Assembly (NCBI GenBank): GCA_964423615.1
Contig: CAYRFQ010000032.1
Location: 16,751-80,750, forward strand
Direction: 5' to 3'
Origin: CAYRFQ01 sp964423615
GTDB lineage: Bacteria > Planctomycetota > Planctomycetia > Gemmatales > Gemmataceae
DNA length: 64,000 nucleotides
Shown here one piece after another: positions 54,118 to 62,340 of this stretch. The position numbers and the translations under genes are program-made. Position 1 is the first letter of the stretch; each line of letters begins with the position of its first letter. The notes beneath the pieces are model-generated. The model did no database searches. It saw only the letters and a program-made list of their open reading frames with translations, and was not told where the DNA came from.

Positions 54118-55026
54118 ATGGCTGGAAAGTTCGACACGGCGCTCAAACGGTTGATCACCGATTACAGCAACGACTGGCTCACTTTCTGCCACCTTCCGCC
54201 CGGCGACACTTTGACGGACATCGGCGAATCGCTCACGGCCTCCATCGTTACTCCTGACAAGGTCTTTCAAATCGATGGCCCAGAGAGATACATCTGGTAC
54301 CTCGAACTCCAGACGAATTATGACGCTTCCCTCCTGGGCCGAATGCGTGAAGCCGACTCTCGACTCCGGCGGAGATTCCCTAACATTGGTGTCGAAAGTA
54401 CAATGATCTTGTTGACGCCCAAAGCCGATTGCTCCAGGTACACTGGCGAAGTGGTCGGAGTGGGAGTCGGTGGTCGACGCAGGACCACTTTCTTGCATGA
54501 AGTCATCCGGCTTTGGGAATTGCCTCCTGAAGCTGTCCTCGGGAGCGGCATCGGGCTGCTTCCGCTAGCTCCTGCGACGAATGTGACCGAGACCGAGTTA
54601 CCGAATCTGTTTCGCCAGATGGATGAACGGTTTCTCGCCGAATGTCCGCCAGCAGACGTCGTGACGTTTTGGGCGTCGACCGAGATCCTTGCTGGTTTGC
54701 AGTTTTCTGAAACAGTCGTCAGACCGTTGATACCAAGGAGAGATCAAATGCGAGAATCTTCCACTTACCAAGCCATTCTTCAGGAAGGACGCCAAGAAGG
54801 ACGTCAAGAAGGACGTCAAGAAGGACGCCAAGAAGGACGTCAGGAAGGATCGCTTGAAGAAGCTCGAGCCATGGTCCTGCGTCTTGGACGCCGACACCTC
54901 GGAGAGCCGACACAACAAGCATTGACAACGATCGAGAATCTGCAGCCCAAAGAACGTGTTGAGCAGATGTTTGACAAAATTCTCGATGTCCAGACTTGGG
55001 AAGAACTTCTTGCGGCTAACGAATAA
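54118..55026 (+). CDS. Rpn-family PD-(D/E)XK nuclease-like protein
   Basis: The protein is 302 aa. The N-terminal domain matches the Rpn/DUF4351-type nuclease fold: 'FQIDGPERYIWYLELQTNYDASLLGRM' supplies the D...ExQ catalytic pattern. The linker is a perfect tandem of 'QEGR' units (about residues 222-245), a common feature of Rpn proteins. The C-terminal part 'AMVLRLGRRHLGEPTQQALTTIENLQPKERVEQMFDKILDVQTWEELL' resembles DUF4351. Rpn proteins are recombination-promoting nucleases or toxins; several are phase-variable through such repeats. AAGGAG supports the ATG at 54118. No antitoxin or transposase is adjacent. Confidence 0.85.
   Translation: MAGKFDTALKRLITDYSNDWLTFCHLPPGDTLTDIGESLTASIVTPDKVFQIDGPERYIWYLELQTNYDASLLGRMREADSRLRRRFPNIGVESTMILLTPKADCSRYTGEVVGVGVGGRRRTTFLHEVIRLWELPPEAVLGSGIGLLPLAPATNVTETELPNLFRQMDERFLAECPPADVVTFWASTEILAGLQFSETVVRPLIPRRDQMRESSTYQAILQEGRQEGRQEGRQEGRQEGRQEGSLEEARAMVLRLGRRHLGEPTQQALTTIENLQPKERVEQMFDKILDVQTWEELLAANE
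54781..54852 (+). repeat. Six 12-bp tandem repeats encoding QEGR
   Basis: Units of form caagaaggacgt (54781, 54793, 54805, 54817, 54829, 54841), nearly identical, in frame. The high identity points to recent slippage or to homogenisation. Confidence 0.88.
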
Positions 55027-55169
55027 AGCAACTCAGAGAAATCATTTCCTTTTTGATCCTGGACCACTCCCCCGTCGTGCGTGTACAGTTGAAGGATCAT
55101 GGTTGGTGATTCTCTTCCGGTCAAGGCATCCCAACACAAGACTGCTACACGAAACACGAGGGAAGCCCC

Positions 55170-56111
55170 ATGCCCCAATTCGTCGACTTGCAGGGCCATC
55201 GTGGCGCCAGAGGACTTAAGCCGGAAAACACGCTTCCGGCATTCGAAGTTGCCCTCGATTGGATGGTCACGACTTTGGAACTCGATCTGCATTTGACCAA
55301 GGACCAAGTTCCCGTCGTCACCCATGACGCCCAGTTGTCACCGACCATTTATCGACAAAGACCCAACACGAATGGGCCACGTGTGGCCACTCGGCCGATG
55401 GTTGCGGCGTTAACGCTCGAACAACTCCGAGGGTATCTCGCTGACCGAAATCCGTCACGGCGGCTTTATCCCAACCAGGACAATACCCCAACACCAGTCG
55501 CCCAGGCCTACGCCCGTCAACACAATATCGAACCTTATACGATTCCCACGTTGGCTGACGTGTTCGCATTCGTAGCAGCCTATGCCGGAAACGCGGGAGA
55601 GCGGGCCAACAAAACTGAACCGCAACGCCAACGAGCCCGAGAAGTACGGTTCAACATCGAACTGAAAAGGACCCCGTCAAGGCCCCAAGACATTGGTGAT
55701 GACTTCGACGGAACCGGCCCGAGCACATTCGAGCGGCAGACTGTCCGGGTGATCCAACAAGTCAACGCTGTCGAACGAACTTGTATCCAGTCCTTTGATC
55801 ATCGCGCCGTCAAGGCTGCAAGACAACTGTCGGAAGGTTTGCGAGGAGCTGCGCTCGTCGGTGGGATGGCTCCTGGATCGATTCCGGAACTCGTTGAAGC
55901 TGCCAGGGCTCACGTCTATTCGCCGCATTATCGCTCGCTCGATCAGCAGCAAGTGCGACAGGCTCAGCGACAGAACATTCAGGTCATCCCGTGGACCGTC
56001 AACTACATCGAAGACATGCGGCGATTGCTTGAGTGGCACGTCGATGGAATAATCACGGATTTTCCCGACCGGCTTGCCAATCTCCTCCATGGCCAACACA
56101 TTGAGTTTTGA
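55170..56111 (+). CDS. Glycerophosphodiester phosphodiesterase
   Basis: The protein is 313 aa. It hydrolyses glycerophosphodiesters to glycerol 3-phosphate and an alcohol. The catalytic motifs are 'GHRGARGLKPENTLPAF' (HR...PENT), 'LELDLHLTKDQVPVVTHD' with the metal ligands Glu and Asp and the second catalytic His, and 'FNIELKR' for the third metal ligand. Late landmarks are 'IQSFDHRAVKAARQL' and 'GIITDFPDRL'. There is no signal peptide, so it is likely cytoplasmic. It is followed by the DUF58 gene 54 bp downstream; the two may share a transcript by position only. Confidence 0.94.
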   Translation: MPQFVDLQGHRGARGLKPENTLPAFEVALDWMVTTLELDLHLTKDQVPVVTHDAQLSPTIYRQRPNTNGPRVATRPMVAALTLEQLRGYLADRNPSRRLYPNQDNTPTPVAQAYARQHNIEPYTIPTLADVFAFVAAYAGNAGERANKTEPQRQRAREVRFNIELKRTPSRPQDIGDDFDGTGPSTFERQTVRVIQQVNAVERTCIQSFDHRAVKAARQLSEGLRGAALVGGMAPGSIPELVEAARAHVYSPHYRSLDQQQVRQAQRQNIQVIPWTVNYIEDMRRLLEWHVDGIITDFPDRLANLLHGQHIEF

Positions 56112-56165
56112 TACTTCACAATACGGTACCACAAGGATGATCCCATAACTCTAGGTACTCTAATC

Positions 56166-57059
56166 ATGGCTCGTCCCACGCTTGATCCAACAACGATTGC
56201 CAAATACGGCCGACTTGCGATGATCGCCCGCGACGTCGTGGAGGGATTTCTCACGGGCGTTCACAAGAGTCCGTTCAAGGGATTCAGTATCGAGTTTGCA
56301 GAACATAGGCAGTATTATCCCGGCGACGAAATCCGACACATCGATTGGCGTGCCTACGGAAAAACAGACCGATACTACATCAAAGAATATGAGGAAGAAA
56401 CGAACCTCAAGGCTTACTTACTCGTTGATGCAAGCGGAAGCATGGGGTATGCCGGATCACAGCCCAAGAGTAAGTTCGAGTATGCCCAACACGTTGCTGC
56501 GTCACTCGCGTATTTGATGCAAACACAACTCGATGCCGTCGGTTTAATGCTCCATGATCACAAAGTCCGGGAATTCATGCAGCCACGATCGCAATCCAAA
56601 CACATCCTTCAACTGATGCGCACACTCGAGGAAGCAAAACCAGGTGGCGAGACCAGTTTGGCCCCATTGTGGCACGAACTCACCCACCGCATCAAGAAAC
56701 GCGGGATGATCATCGTCCTTTCGGATTGCTTCGACGACATTGATCGAATTGCCCACGCGTTCAAACACTTCCGACACCAACGCCACGAAATCTTACTCTT
56801 CCATATTCTCGCACCGGAAGAACTCGAATTTCCGTTCAAGAAATGGACTCAGTTCCGTAATCTTGAGAACCTAGACCATAAAAAACTCGTTGATGCTCGA
56901 CGACTACGCAGCGAATATCTCAAGAAGTTCAATGCTTTTCGGGCCCGGTTGGAGGACGAGTGTCGACTGTTGAAAATCGATTACCACTTGATGCGCACCG
57001 ACGAGCCCGTAGAACGCGCCCTCGGGATATACCTATCCAAACGAGCTAAACGGAAGTAG
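56166..57059 (+). CDS. DUF58-domain protein
   Basis: The protein is 297 aa. The family landmark 'EFAEHRQYYPGDEIRHIDWRAYGKTDRYYIKEYEEE' (DUF58) is followed by a VWA-like core with 'LLVDASGSMGY' (DxSxS metal site) and 'IVLSDCFDD'. DUF58 proteins normally act with a MoxR AAA+ ATPase and BatA/BatB-type VWA membrane proteins in envelope assembly or stress resistance. The BatA-like gene follows 60 bp downstream, but no MoxR gene is adjacent in the window. Cytoplasmic. Confidence 0.93.
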   Translation: MARPTLDPTTIAKYGRLAMIARDVVEGFLTGVHKSPFKGFSIEFAEHRQYYPGDEIRHIDWRAYGKTDRYYIKEYEEETNLKAYLLVDASGSMGYAGSQPKSKFEYAQHVAASLAYLMQTQLDAVGLMLHDHKVREFMQPRSQSKHILQLMRTLEEAKPGGETSLAPLWHELTHRIKKRGMIIVLSDCFDDIDRIAHAFKHFRHQRHEILLFHILAPEELEFPFKKWTQFRNLENLDHKKLVDARRLRSEYLKKFNAFRARLEDECRLLKIDYHLMRTDEPVERALGIYLSKRAKRK

Positions 57060-57119
57060 AGTTGTGTTGTTTGTAGATGATCACTCGCGTCACCCACTTA
57101 GAACTAACGAACGATAAAC

Positions 57120-59381
57120 ATGGCTTTCGGTCTTCTCAATGCCTTTCTACTTGCTGGCCTCGCTGCTGTTGCGATCCCGCCGATCATCCATATCCTGAGT
57201 CGGCGTCGGTATACCGTGGTCGAGTGGGGCGCAATGCAATTCCTTGAACTCGGCGAGACGAAACAACGTCGGTTGTTGATCGAAGAAATTCTGTTGATGC
57301 TGTTACGGATGGGGTTGATCGCTGTTCTCGTGCTCGCCTTGGCGGCGCCGTATATAACTGGACCGATGGTCGCACAATTTGCGACACGACCAAATCGAGA
57401 CGTCATCGTCGTCATCGACGGCTCGGCGAGCATGAACCTCCGGAATCGTGACACTTCGACGTCCGAAAGCCGCGCTGTTCAACGGGTCAAGGAACTTCTC
57501 GAGGAACTATCTCCCAAGGACAAGGTCGGAGTCATTCTTGCCCGTACGGGACCAACCCGAGTCCTTGACTTGACCTCCAACAAGAGCCAAGTTCGGGCTA
57601 CTCTTGATTCACTTCGATTGGATGCTGGTCGATGCGACGCGCCGAAAGCGTTTGCGACCGCCTGGAACATGCTGCGAGAAGATAGTCAACGCCAAGAAAA
57701 GGACCTTGTCATTCTGACTGATGGGCATCGCGTTGGTTGGAACGATGACAAAGCAGTGTCTCAATGGAAGCTCCTTCGCGAACGGTGGGAAGCAGAGTAC
57801 AAGGCAAAAAACAAACCTGCCCCTCGAGTTTGGTTCATCAATACCCGAGGAGACCAAGAACCCGATGTCGCCAACTATACGCTCCACCCCTTGCAGTCGC
57901 GTGAGAGAGCTTGGGTTAACCAAGCCGTTCGGTTCCAAACGACTCTCTCGTGGTCCAAGAGTGTCCAGGAAAGACCGTATCAGCTGCGGCTGTATGTCGA
58001 CGACCAACTCATCAAATCCTTACCCCTTCCAAAGAAAGCCGATTGGAAGCGTGGTAAGTTCGATATCCAATTTTGGCACACGTTCGAGTCTGTCGGCTCG
58101 CACGTCGTTTCTGTCGTCGTGGAACCCGAACTGCCACCCAAAAAACGCCAGGACGAGTACAAAGAACGGGACCGACTCACCGTTGACAACCGTGTCGATC
58201 GGGCCGTCCTGATCCAACGAGCCTTGTCAGTCTTACTTGTCGACGGTGACACCAAGTTGTCAACGACGAGTGGCACGTTTTATCTCGAACCAGCGTTGCA
58301 ACCACGACAATCGACCGCTTCGGGTGTTGTCGTTCGGACCGTCACGAGTAACGAATTTGTTCCCGAAGACCTGGAACGACCGATTGGAAAGACCCCTGAC
58401 TCTTTGCCGCGGGTACTTGTTCTTTCCGACGTTCCAAGCCTGAACAAAGTCCAACGCGACAGCATCGAGAAGTTTCTGGCGGAGGGTGGCGGTGTTTGGG
58501 TCATCCTTGGAAGTCGTGTCCAGGATCGAAAACTTTACAACCAGGAGCTTTATCAAGACGGCCGCGGGTGGCTCCCCGCTCGACTCGACAAGATCGCTGG
58601 TGATCGCAAAAAGCCCGATTTGGCCGCGTCTCCGGACGTGAACGAACTTCTCCATCCAGCCATGTCGATGTTCCGAGGAAAAGGTCAGACCGGTCTTCGC
58701 GAAGTTCGATTCCCACAATGGTGGAAAGTCACGGTCGCCAATGATCCCTCGGCACGGGTCATGGGCTTCCTTGATCGTGGGGATCCCATGTGTGTCGAAC
58801 GCTCGTACAAAAAAGGACGCGTGGTCTTGAATGCCGTCCCAATGGACCGATCTTGGGGAGCGACTTTTCCCGGCACGGCGGAGTTTCCGGTCTTCGTTCA
58901 CGAGGTCATCCATCATCTGGCGGGCAAAGGCGAGTGGCAGAGCAACCTGAGGCCTGGCGAACCGATTACATACCATCCGACTCGGTGGGAACGACTCGAA
59001 AACGCCGTGCAACTGGAAACAACGGCCATGCTCACACCTCCGAATGGAAAATCGGAAAAAGTCACGATCGCCGAGTGGCCCTTTCGACACAAACAGACAC
59101 AACGCAGCGGGGTCTACACACTGGCCCTGGACAATCAATCACCTCTGCATTTCGTCGTCGGGCGAGATCCCCAAGAGTCACGCTTGAACTGGATGTCGGC
59201 GGAAGAAACCGAGGCCCTTTTGCACCCCTTTTCGGCGAAGACGATTTCGGAACCCGAGGATTTCGGACAGGCCGTGATCAATAACGATCACCAGGAAGAC
59301 ATTTGGTGGATTCTCATGCTTGGGGTGATCGTGCTCCTTTGCGTCGAAATTGCCCTCACGCGAAGACTGGCGGCTAACTAA
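57120..59381 (+). CDS. BatA-like VWA membrane protein
   Basis: The protein is 753 aa. The N-terminal Aerotolerance/BatA domain starts 'MAFGLLNAFLLAGLAAVAIPPIIHILSRRR' and has a second helix near 60-80 ('LLMLLRMGLIAVLVLALAAPYI'). A VWA domain follows with the metal-site motif 'VIVVIDGSASMNLRNRD'. The central region has a glutamine-amidotransferase-like segment ('LLVDGDTK', 'LPRVLVLSDVPSLNKVQRDSIEKFLAEGGGVWVILGS'), and a third membrane helix closes the protein ('WWILMLGVIVLLCVEIAL'). This is the standard planctomycete BatA-like layout. It is downstream of DUF58 on the same strand. Confidence 0.92.
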   Translation: MAFGLLNAFLLAGLAAVAIPPIIHILSRRRYTVVEWGAMQFLELGETKQRRLLIEEILLMLLRMGLIAVLVLALAAPYITGPMVAQFATRPNRDVIVVIDGSASMNLRNRDTSTSESRAVQRVKELLEELSPKDKVGVILARTGPTRVLDLTSNKSQVRATLDSLRLDAGRCDAPKAFATAWNMLREDSQRQEKDLVILTDGHRVGWNDDKAVSQWKLLRERWEAEYKAKNKPAPRVWFINTRGDQEPDVANYTLHPLQSRERAWVNQAVRFQTTLSWSKSVQERPYQLRLYVDDQLIKSLPLPKKADWKRGKFDIQFWHTFESVGSHVVSVVVEPELPPKKRQDEYKERDRLTVDNRVDRAVLIQRALSVLLVDGDTKLSTTSGTFYLEPALQPRQSTASGVVVRTVTSNEFVPEDLERPIGKTPDSLPRVLVLSDVPSLNKVQRDSIEKFLAEGGGVWVILGSRVQDRKLYNQELYQDGRGWLPARLDKIAGDRKKPDLAASPDVNELLHPAMSMFRGKGQTGLREVRFPQWWKVTVANDPSARVMGFLDRGDPMCVERSYKKGRVVLNAVPMDRSWGATFPGTAEFPVFVHEVIHHLAGKGEWQSNLRPGEPITYHPTRWERLENAVQLETTAMLTPPNGKSEKVTIAEWPFRHKQTQRSGVYTLALDNQSPLHFVVGRDPQESRLNWMSAEETEALLHPFSAKTISEPEDFGQAVINNDHQEDIWWILMLGVIVLLCVEIALTRRLAAN

Positions 59382-59425
59382 TTATGGGCTATTTCGTTTC
59401 CATCGTTCGAATGAGGAGGATTCGG

Positions 59426-60451
59426 ATGCGTTATCTCCAAGTAGCGTTGTTCATTTCTGCTATGTTCGGGGGATGCTTCACCTCCATTACGAAGGCGGAC
59501 GCCCAATCGAAGAAAGTGCTGCGAGCGGGAATCATCGGCTTGGATACGTCCCACGTCGTCGCGTTTACGAAAGTGTTGAACGATCCCAAGGCACCGCCAG
59601 AACTCTCCGGAGTCAAGGTCGTTGCAGCGTTTCCGGGCGGGAGTCCCGACGTCGAAGCCAGTCGAACTCGGGTGGCTGGATTCACGAAAACGCTCAAGGA
59701 AGACTACGGCGTCAAGATCGTGGCTTCGATCGATGCGTTGTTACCACTCGTTGACGTCGTTTTGCTCGAGAGCGTCGATGGTCGGCCACACCTCAAGCAA
59801 GTGATCCCGGTATTGAAGGCAGGTAAACCGGTCTTCATCGATAAGCCCGTCGCAGGGTCGTTGGCCGATGCTATCCAGATTTTCGAACTCGCCAAGGAGT
59901 ACAAAGTACCTTGCTTTTCGAGTTCGTCTTTACGCTTCAGTCCGGGCATCATTGGGGCTCGCAACAGCAAGAAGATCGGCAAAGTGCTCGGTTGTTCCAC
60001 GTTCTCACCGTGTTCCCTCGAACCACACCATCCTGATTTATTCTGGTACGGAGTCCACGGCGTTGAGATCCTCTTCACCGTCATGGGGACTGGTTGCGAG
60101 AAAGTCTCTCGAACTCAAACGAAGGATTACGAGTTGGTTGTGGGGACGTGGAAAGGCGGCCGCATCGGGACGTTCCGTGGGCTCCGGCGAAAACCTTACG
60201 GTTATGGTGGGATGGTCTTCGGAAGCAAACGGATTGAACCGCTCGGCAGTTATACTGGATACAAACCGTTGCTCGTCGAAATTGTCAAGTTTTTCAAAAC
60301 CGGCGAGGTTCCCGTTCGAGCGGAAGAGACGATCGAGATGTTTGCGTTTATGGAAGCCGCCGACGAAAGCAAACGACGCGGAGGTCTACCCGTCACGATC
60401 GCACGCGTGATGGAGAAGGCACGAAAGACCATCGCGAAACGGTTGCAGTGA
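59426..60451 (+). CDS. Exported Gfo/Idh/MocA-type oxidoreductase
   Basis: The protein is about 341 aa. It carries an export signal with a possible lipobox ('LFISAMFGGCFTS'). The Rossmann part is modified from the usual GxGxxG to 'LRAGIIGLDTSHVVAF'. Later motifs are 'VVLLESVDGRPHLKQVIPVLKAGKPVFIDKPVAGSLADAIQIF', with the EKP-like 'DKP' catalytic lysine, and 'YGVHGVEILFTVMG'. An NAD(P)-dependent sugar or inositol dehydrogenase fold exported to the periplasm is typical of planctomycetes, but its cofactor supply outside the cytoplasm is unexplained. AGGAGGA five nt before the ATG at 59426 supports the start. Confidence 0.88.
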   Translation: MRYLQVALFISAMFGGCFTSITKADAQSKKVLRAGIIGLDTSHVVAFTKVLNDPKAPPELSGVKVVAAFPGGSPDVEASRTRVAGFTKTLKEDYGVKIVASIDALLPLVDVVLLESVDGRPHLKQVIPVLKAGKPVFIDKPVAGSLADAIQIFELAKEYKVPCFSSSSLRFSPGIIGARNSKKIGKVLGCSTFSPCSLEPHHPDLFWYGVHGVEILFTVMGTGCEKVSRTQTKDYELVVGTWKGGRIGTFRGLRRKPYGYGGMVFGSKRIEPLGSYTGYKPLLVEIVKFFKTGEVPVRAEETIEMFAFMEAADESKRRGGLPVTIARVMEKARKTIAKRLQ

Positions 60452-60472
60452 CTCGAGCATGATTCGACACCA

Positions 60473-62146
60473 ATGGCCACAATCCAAGAAGCGCTGACAG
60501 AAGGTCTTCGGCTCCACCAAGCCGGGAAGTTGATAGAGGCAGAACGCATCTACCAAGAAATCGTGCGTGTTGCTCCCAAGCATGCCAAGGCATGGAACTT
60601 GTTGAGTATGGTTGCGTTTCAAACGGGCCGTCCTCGCGAAGCCGTCGAACGCGGCGAAAGAGCTATCGCTTTGCACCCCGACGCGCCCGAGTTCTTGGTA
60701 AACTTGGGCAGCGCCCAGGTGGAATTAGGACAACTCGAAAAAGCCATCGCTGTATACCAACGGGCTCTCGCAATCGCTCCGGATTTCCAGTTAGCCATCA
60801 CGAACCTGGCGATAGCTTACGGTCTCGTTGGGCGACCACAAACGGCGTTGGAACTCCTCCAACAAGCCGACCAGGCGAGTCCCAATTCTCCCGACATTCT
60901 GTTCCAGATGGGCAATCTTTGCGAGCAGATGAACAACACGGACGCGGCGATGTCTCATTATCGGCGTGTTCTGCAGCTCAATCCCAATCATCCACAAGCG
61001 GCTTTTAATCTGGGCGTGCTGAGTGGGAACCAAGGTCAGCTCCAAGAAGCCTTGGAGTATTACCGCGTGGCAGTCCGATGTAAGCCCGATCATGTTGCAG
61101 CGCTCAACAATCTGGGGCGACTGTATGTTGATCTGGGACGATACGGAGAAGCACTCCATACTCTCGAACGGGCTCTCGGATACGAACCGAAGCACCCTGG
61201 CACGCACATGAATCTCGGATTGCTTCGGCTGTTGCTCGGAGACTTCGAGCGAGGTTGGGCCGAATATGAATGGCGTACCCAAGTGCAGCCGACAAAGTGG
61301 CCCAAGTACCCGGTTCCTGTTTGGGACGGGACACCCAATCCCACGCAAACAATCTTGTTACAGGCCGAGCAAGGAGCGGGTGACGCTTTTCAGTTCATCC
61401 GCTACGCCAAGTTGGTTCGTGAACGTGTGAGGCGAGTCTACGTCCGGTGCCGTCCCGAACTTGTCGGTTTGTTATCGAAGTGCCAGGGAGTCGATGCCTG
61501 CTTCTCGACGGACGAACGATTGCCGTCTTTCGATGCGTATGTGTTGCTCATGAGTTTACCAAAGGTGTGCGGCACCACGTTGGAAACGATTCCTGGTGAA
61601 TGCCCGTATCTCCTGGCCGAGCACGCCAGCGTCACGAAATGGCAGACCAAGCTCAAGCCTCTCACAAAATTCCGAGTGGGAATCGCGTGGAGCGGGAGTC
61701 CTCTCCACCACCGCGATCGGTGGCGTTCGTTTCCGTTATCGAAGTTTCGAGTCCTGGCCGAACGAGAGGAAATAGAGCTTGTCAATCTGCAAATGATACA
61801 TGGTACGGAACAGCTACAGGATTGGTCCGGGCCGAAGATCCACGATTTCACCGGAGAAATTGATCACGCCGTCGGCTTCGACGAATTAGCCGGACTGATC
61901 TCCAACTTGGATTTGGTGATCACCTGCGATACGTCACTGGCGCACTTGTCCGGAGCGCTTGGCGTTCGTTGTTGGGTCGTGTTGGCGAGCACGTTGGATT
62001 GGCGATGGGGTCTCCAAACCGACGATAGTCCCTGGTATCCGACCGTTCGGCTGTTTCGACAAACTCGGCTAGGAGAATGGGACCTCTCATTCCGGCAAAT
62101 TGTGTGGGCGCTCGAAGAGTTGGTCGCGACGAGAAGATGCGAATAA
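60473..62146 (+). CDS. TPR protein with C-terminal glycosyltransferase-9-like domain
   Basis: The protein is 557 aa. The first ~270 residues are seven to eight TPR units ('EAERIYQEIVRVAPKHAKAWNLLSMVAFQTGR', 'EKAIAVYQRALAIAPDFQLAITNLAIAYGLVGR', 'AMSHYRRVLQLNPNHPQAAFNLGVLSGNQG'). The C-terminal half has 'LLQAEQGAGDAFQFIRYAKLVRE', 'FRVGIAWSGSPLHHRDRWRSFPLSKF' and 'LDLVITCDTSLAHLSGALGVRCWVVL', which match heptosyltransferase-like GT-B folds. The layout recalls O-GlcNAc-transferase-type proteins, so a protein- or lipid-glycosylation role is plausible but unproven. Cytoplasmic. Confidence 0.9.
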   Translation: MATIQEALTEGLRLHQAGKLIEAERIYQEIVRVAPKHAKAWNLLSMVAFQTGRPREAVERGERAIALHPDAPEFLVNLGSAQVELGQLEKAIAVYQRALAIAPDFQLAITNLAIAYGLVGRPQTALELLQQADQASPNSPDILFQMGNLCEQMNNTDAAMSHYRRVLQLNPNHPQAAFNLGVLSGNQGQLQEALEYYRVAVRCKPDHVAALNNLGRLYVDLGRYGEALHTLERALGYEPKHPGTHMNLGLLRLLLGDFERGWAEYEWRTQVQPTKWPKYPVPVWDGTPNPTQTILLQAEQGAGDAFQFIRYAKLVRERVRRVYVRCRPELVGLLSKCQGVDACFSTDERLPSFDAYVLLMSLPKVCGTTLETIPGECPYLLAEHASVTKWQTKLKPLTKFRVGIAWSGSPLHHRDRWRSFPLSKFRVLAEREEIELVNLQMIHGTEQLQDWSGPKIHDFTGEIDHAVGFDELAGLISNLDLVITCDTSLAHLSGALGVRCWVVLASTLDWRWGLQTDDSPWYPTVRLFRQTRLGEWDLSFRQIVWALEELVATRRCE

Positions 62147-62340
62147 AGGGAAACGGTCGACAATAGGAACGTTACTGATAGGCCAAGCAGTCTGTTGAAA
62201 AAGCAACCTCCCTCCAATCGTCCAACAAAGGCCAACTCTCTCCACCGGAACACTCTCGCAAACCTGTCTCCTATGTCAACGGCGTGATATACTAATACCA
62301 ACCTTACTTCTTATGCCCTTTCACGAAGGACCAAGTATCG

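Noticed and set aside
58260..59138. 292-codon minus-strand frame opposite the BatA-like gene
   Set aside because: Mirror of a well-supported VWA/BatA gene; no ribosome binding site or domain motif.
62188..62204. String 'cagtctgttgaaaaagc' like the ends of some insertion sequences
   Set aside because: There is no transposase, no matching inverted end and no target duplication nearby.
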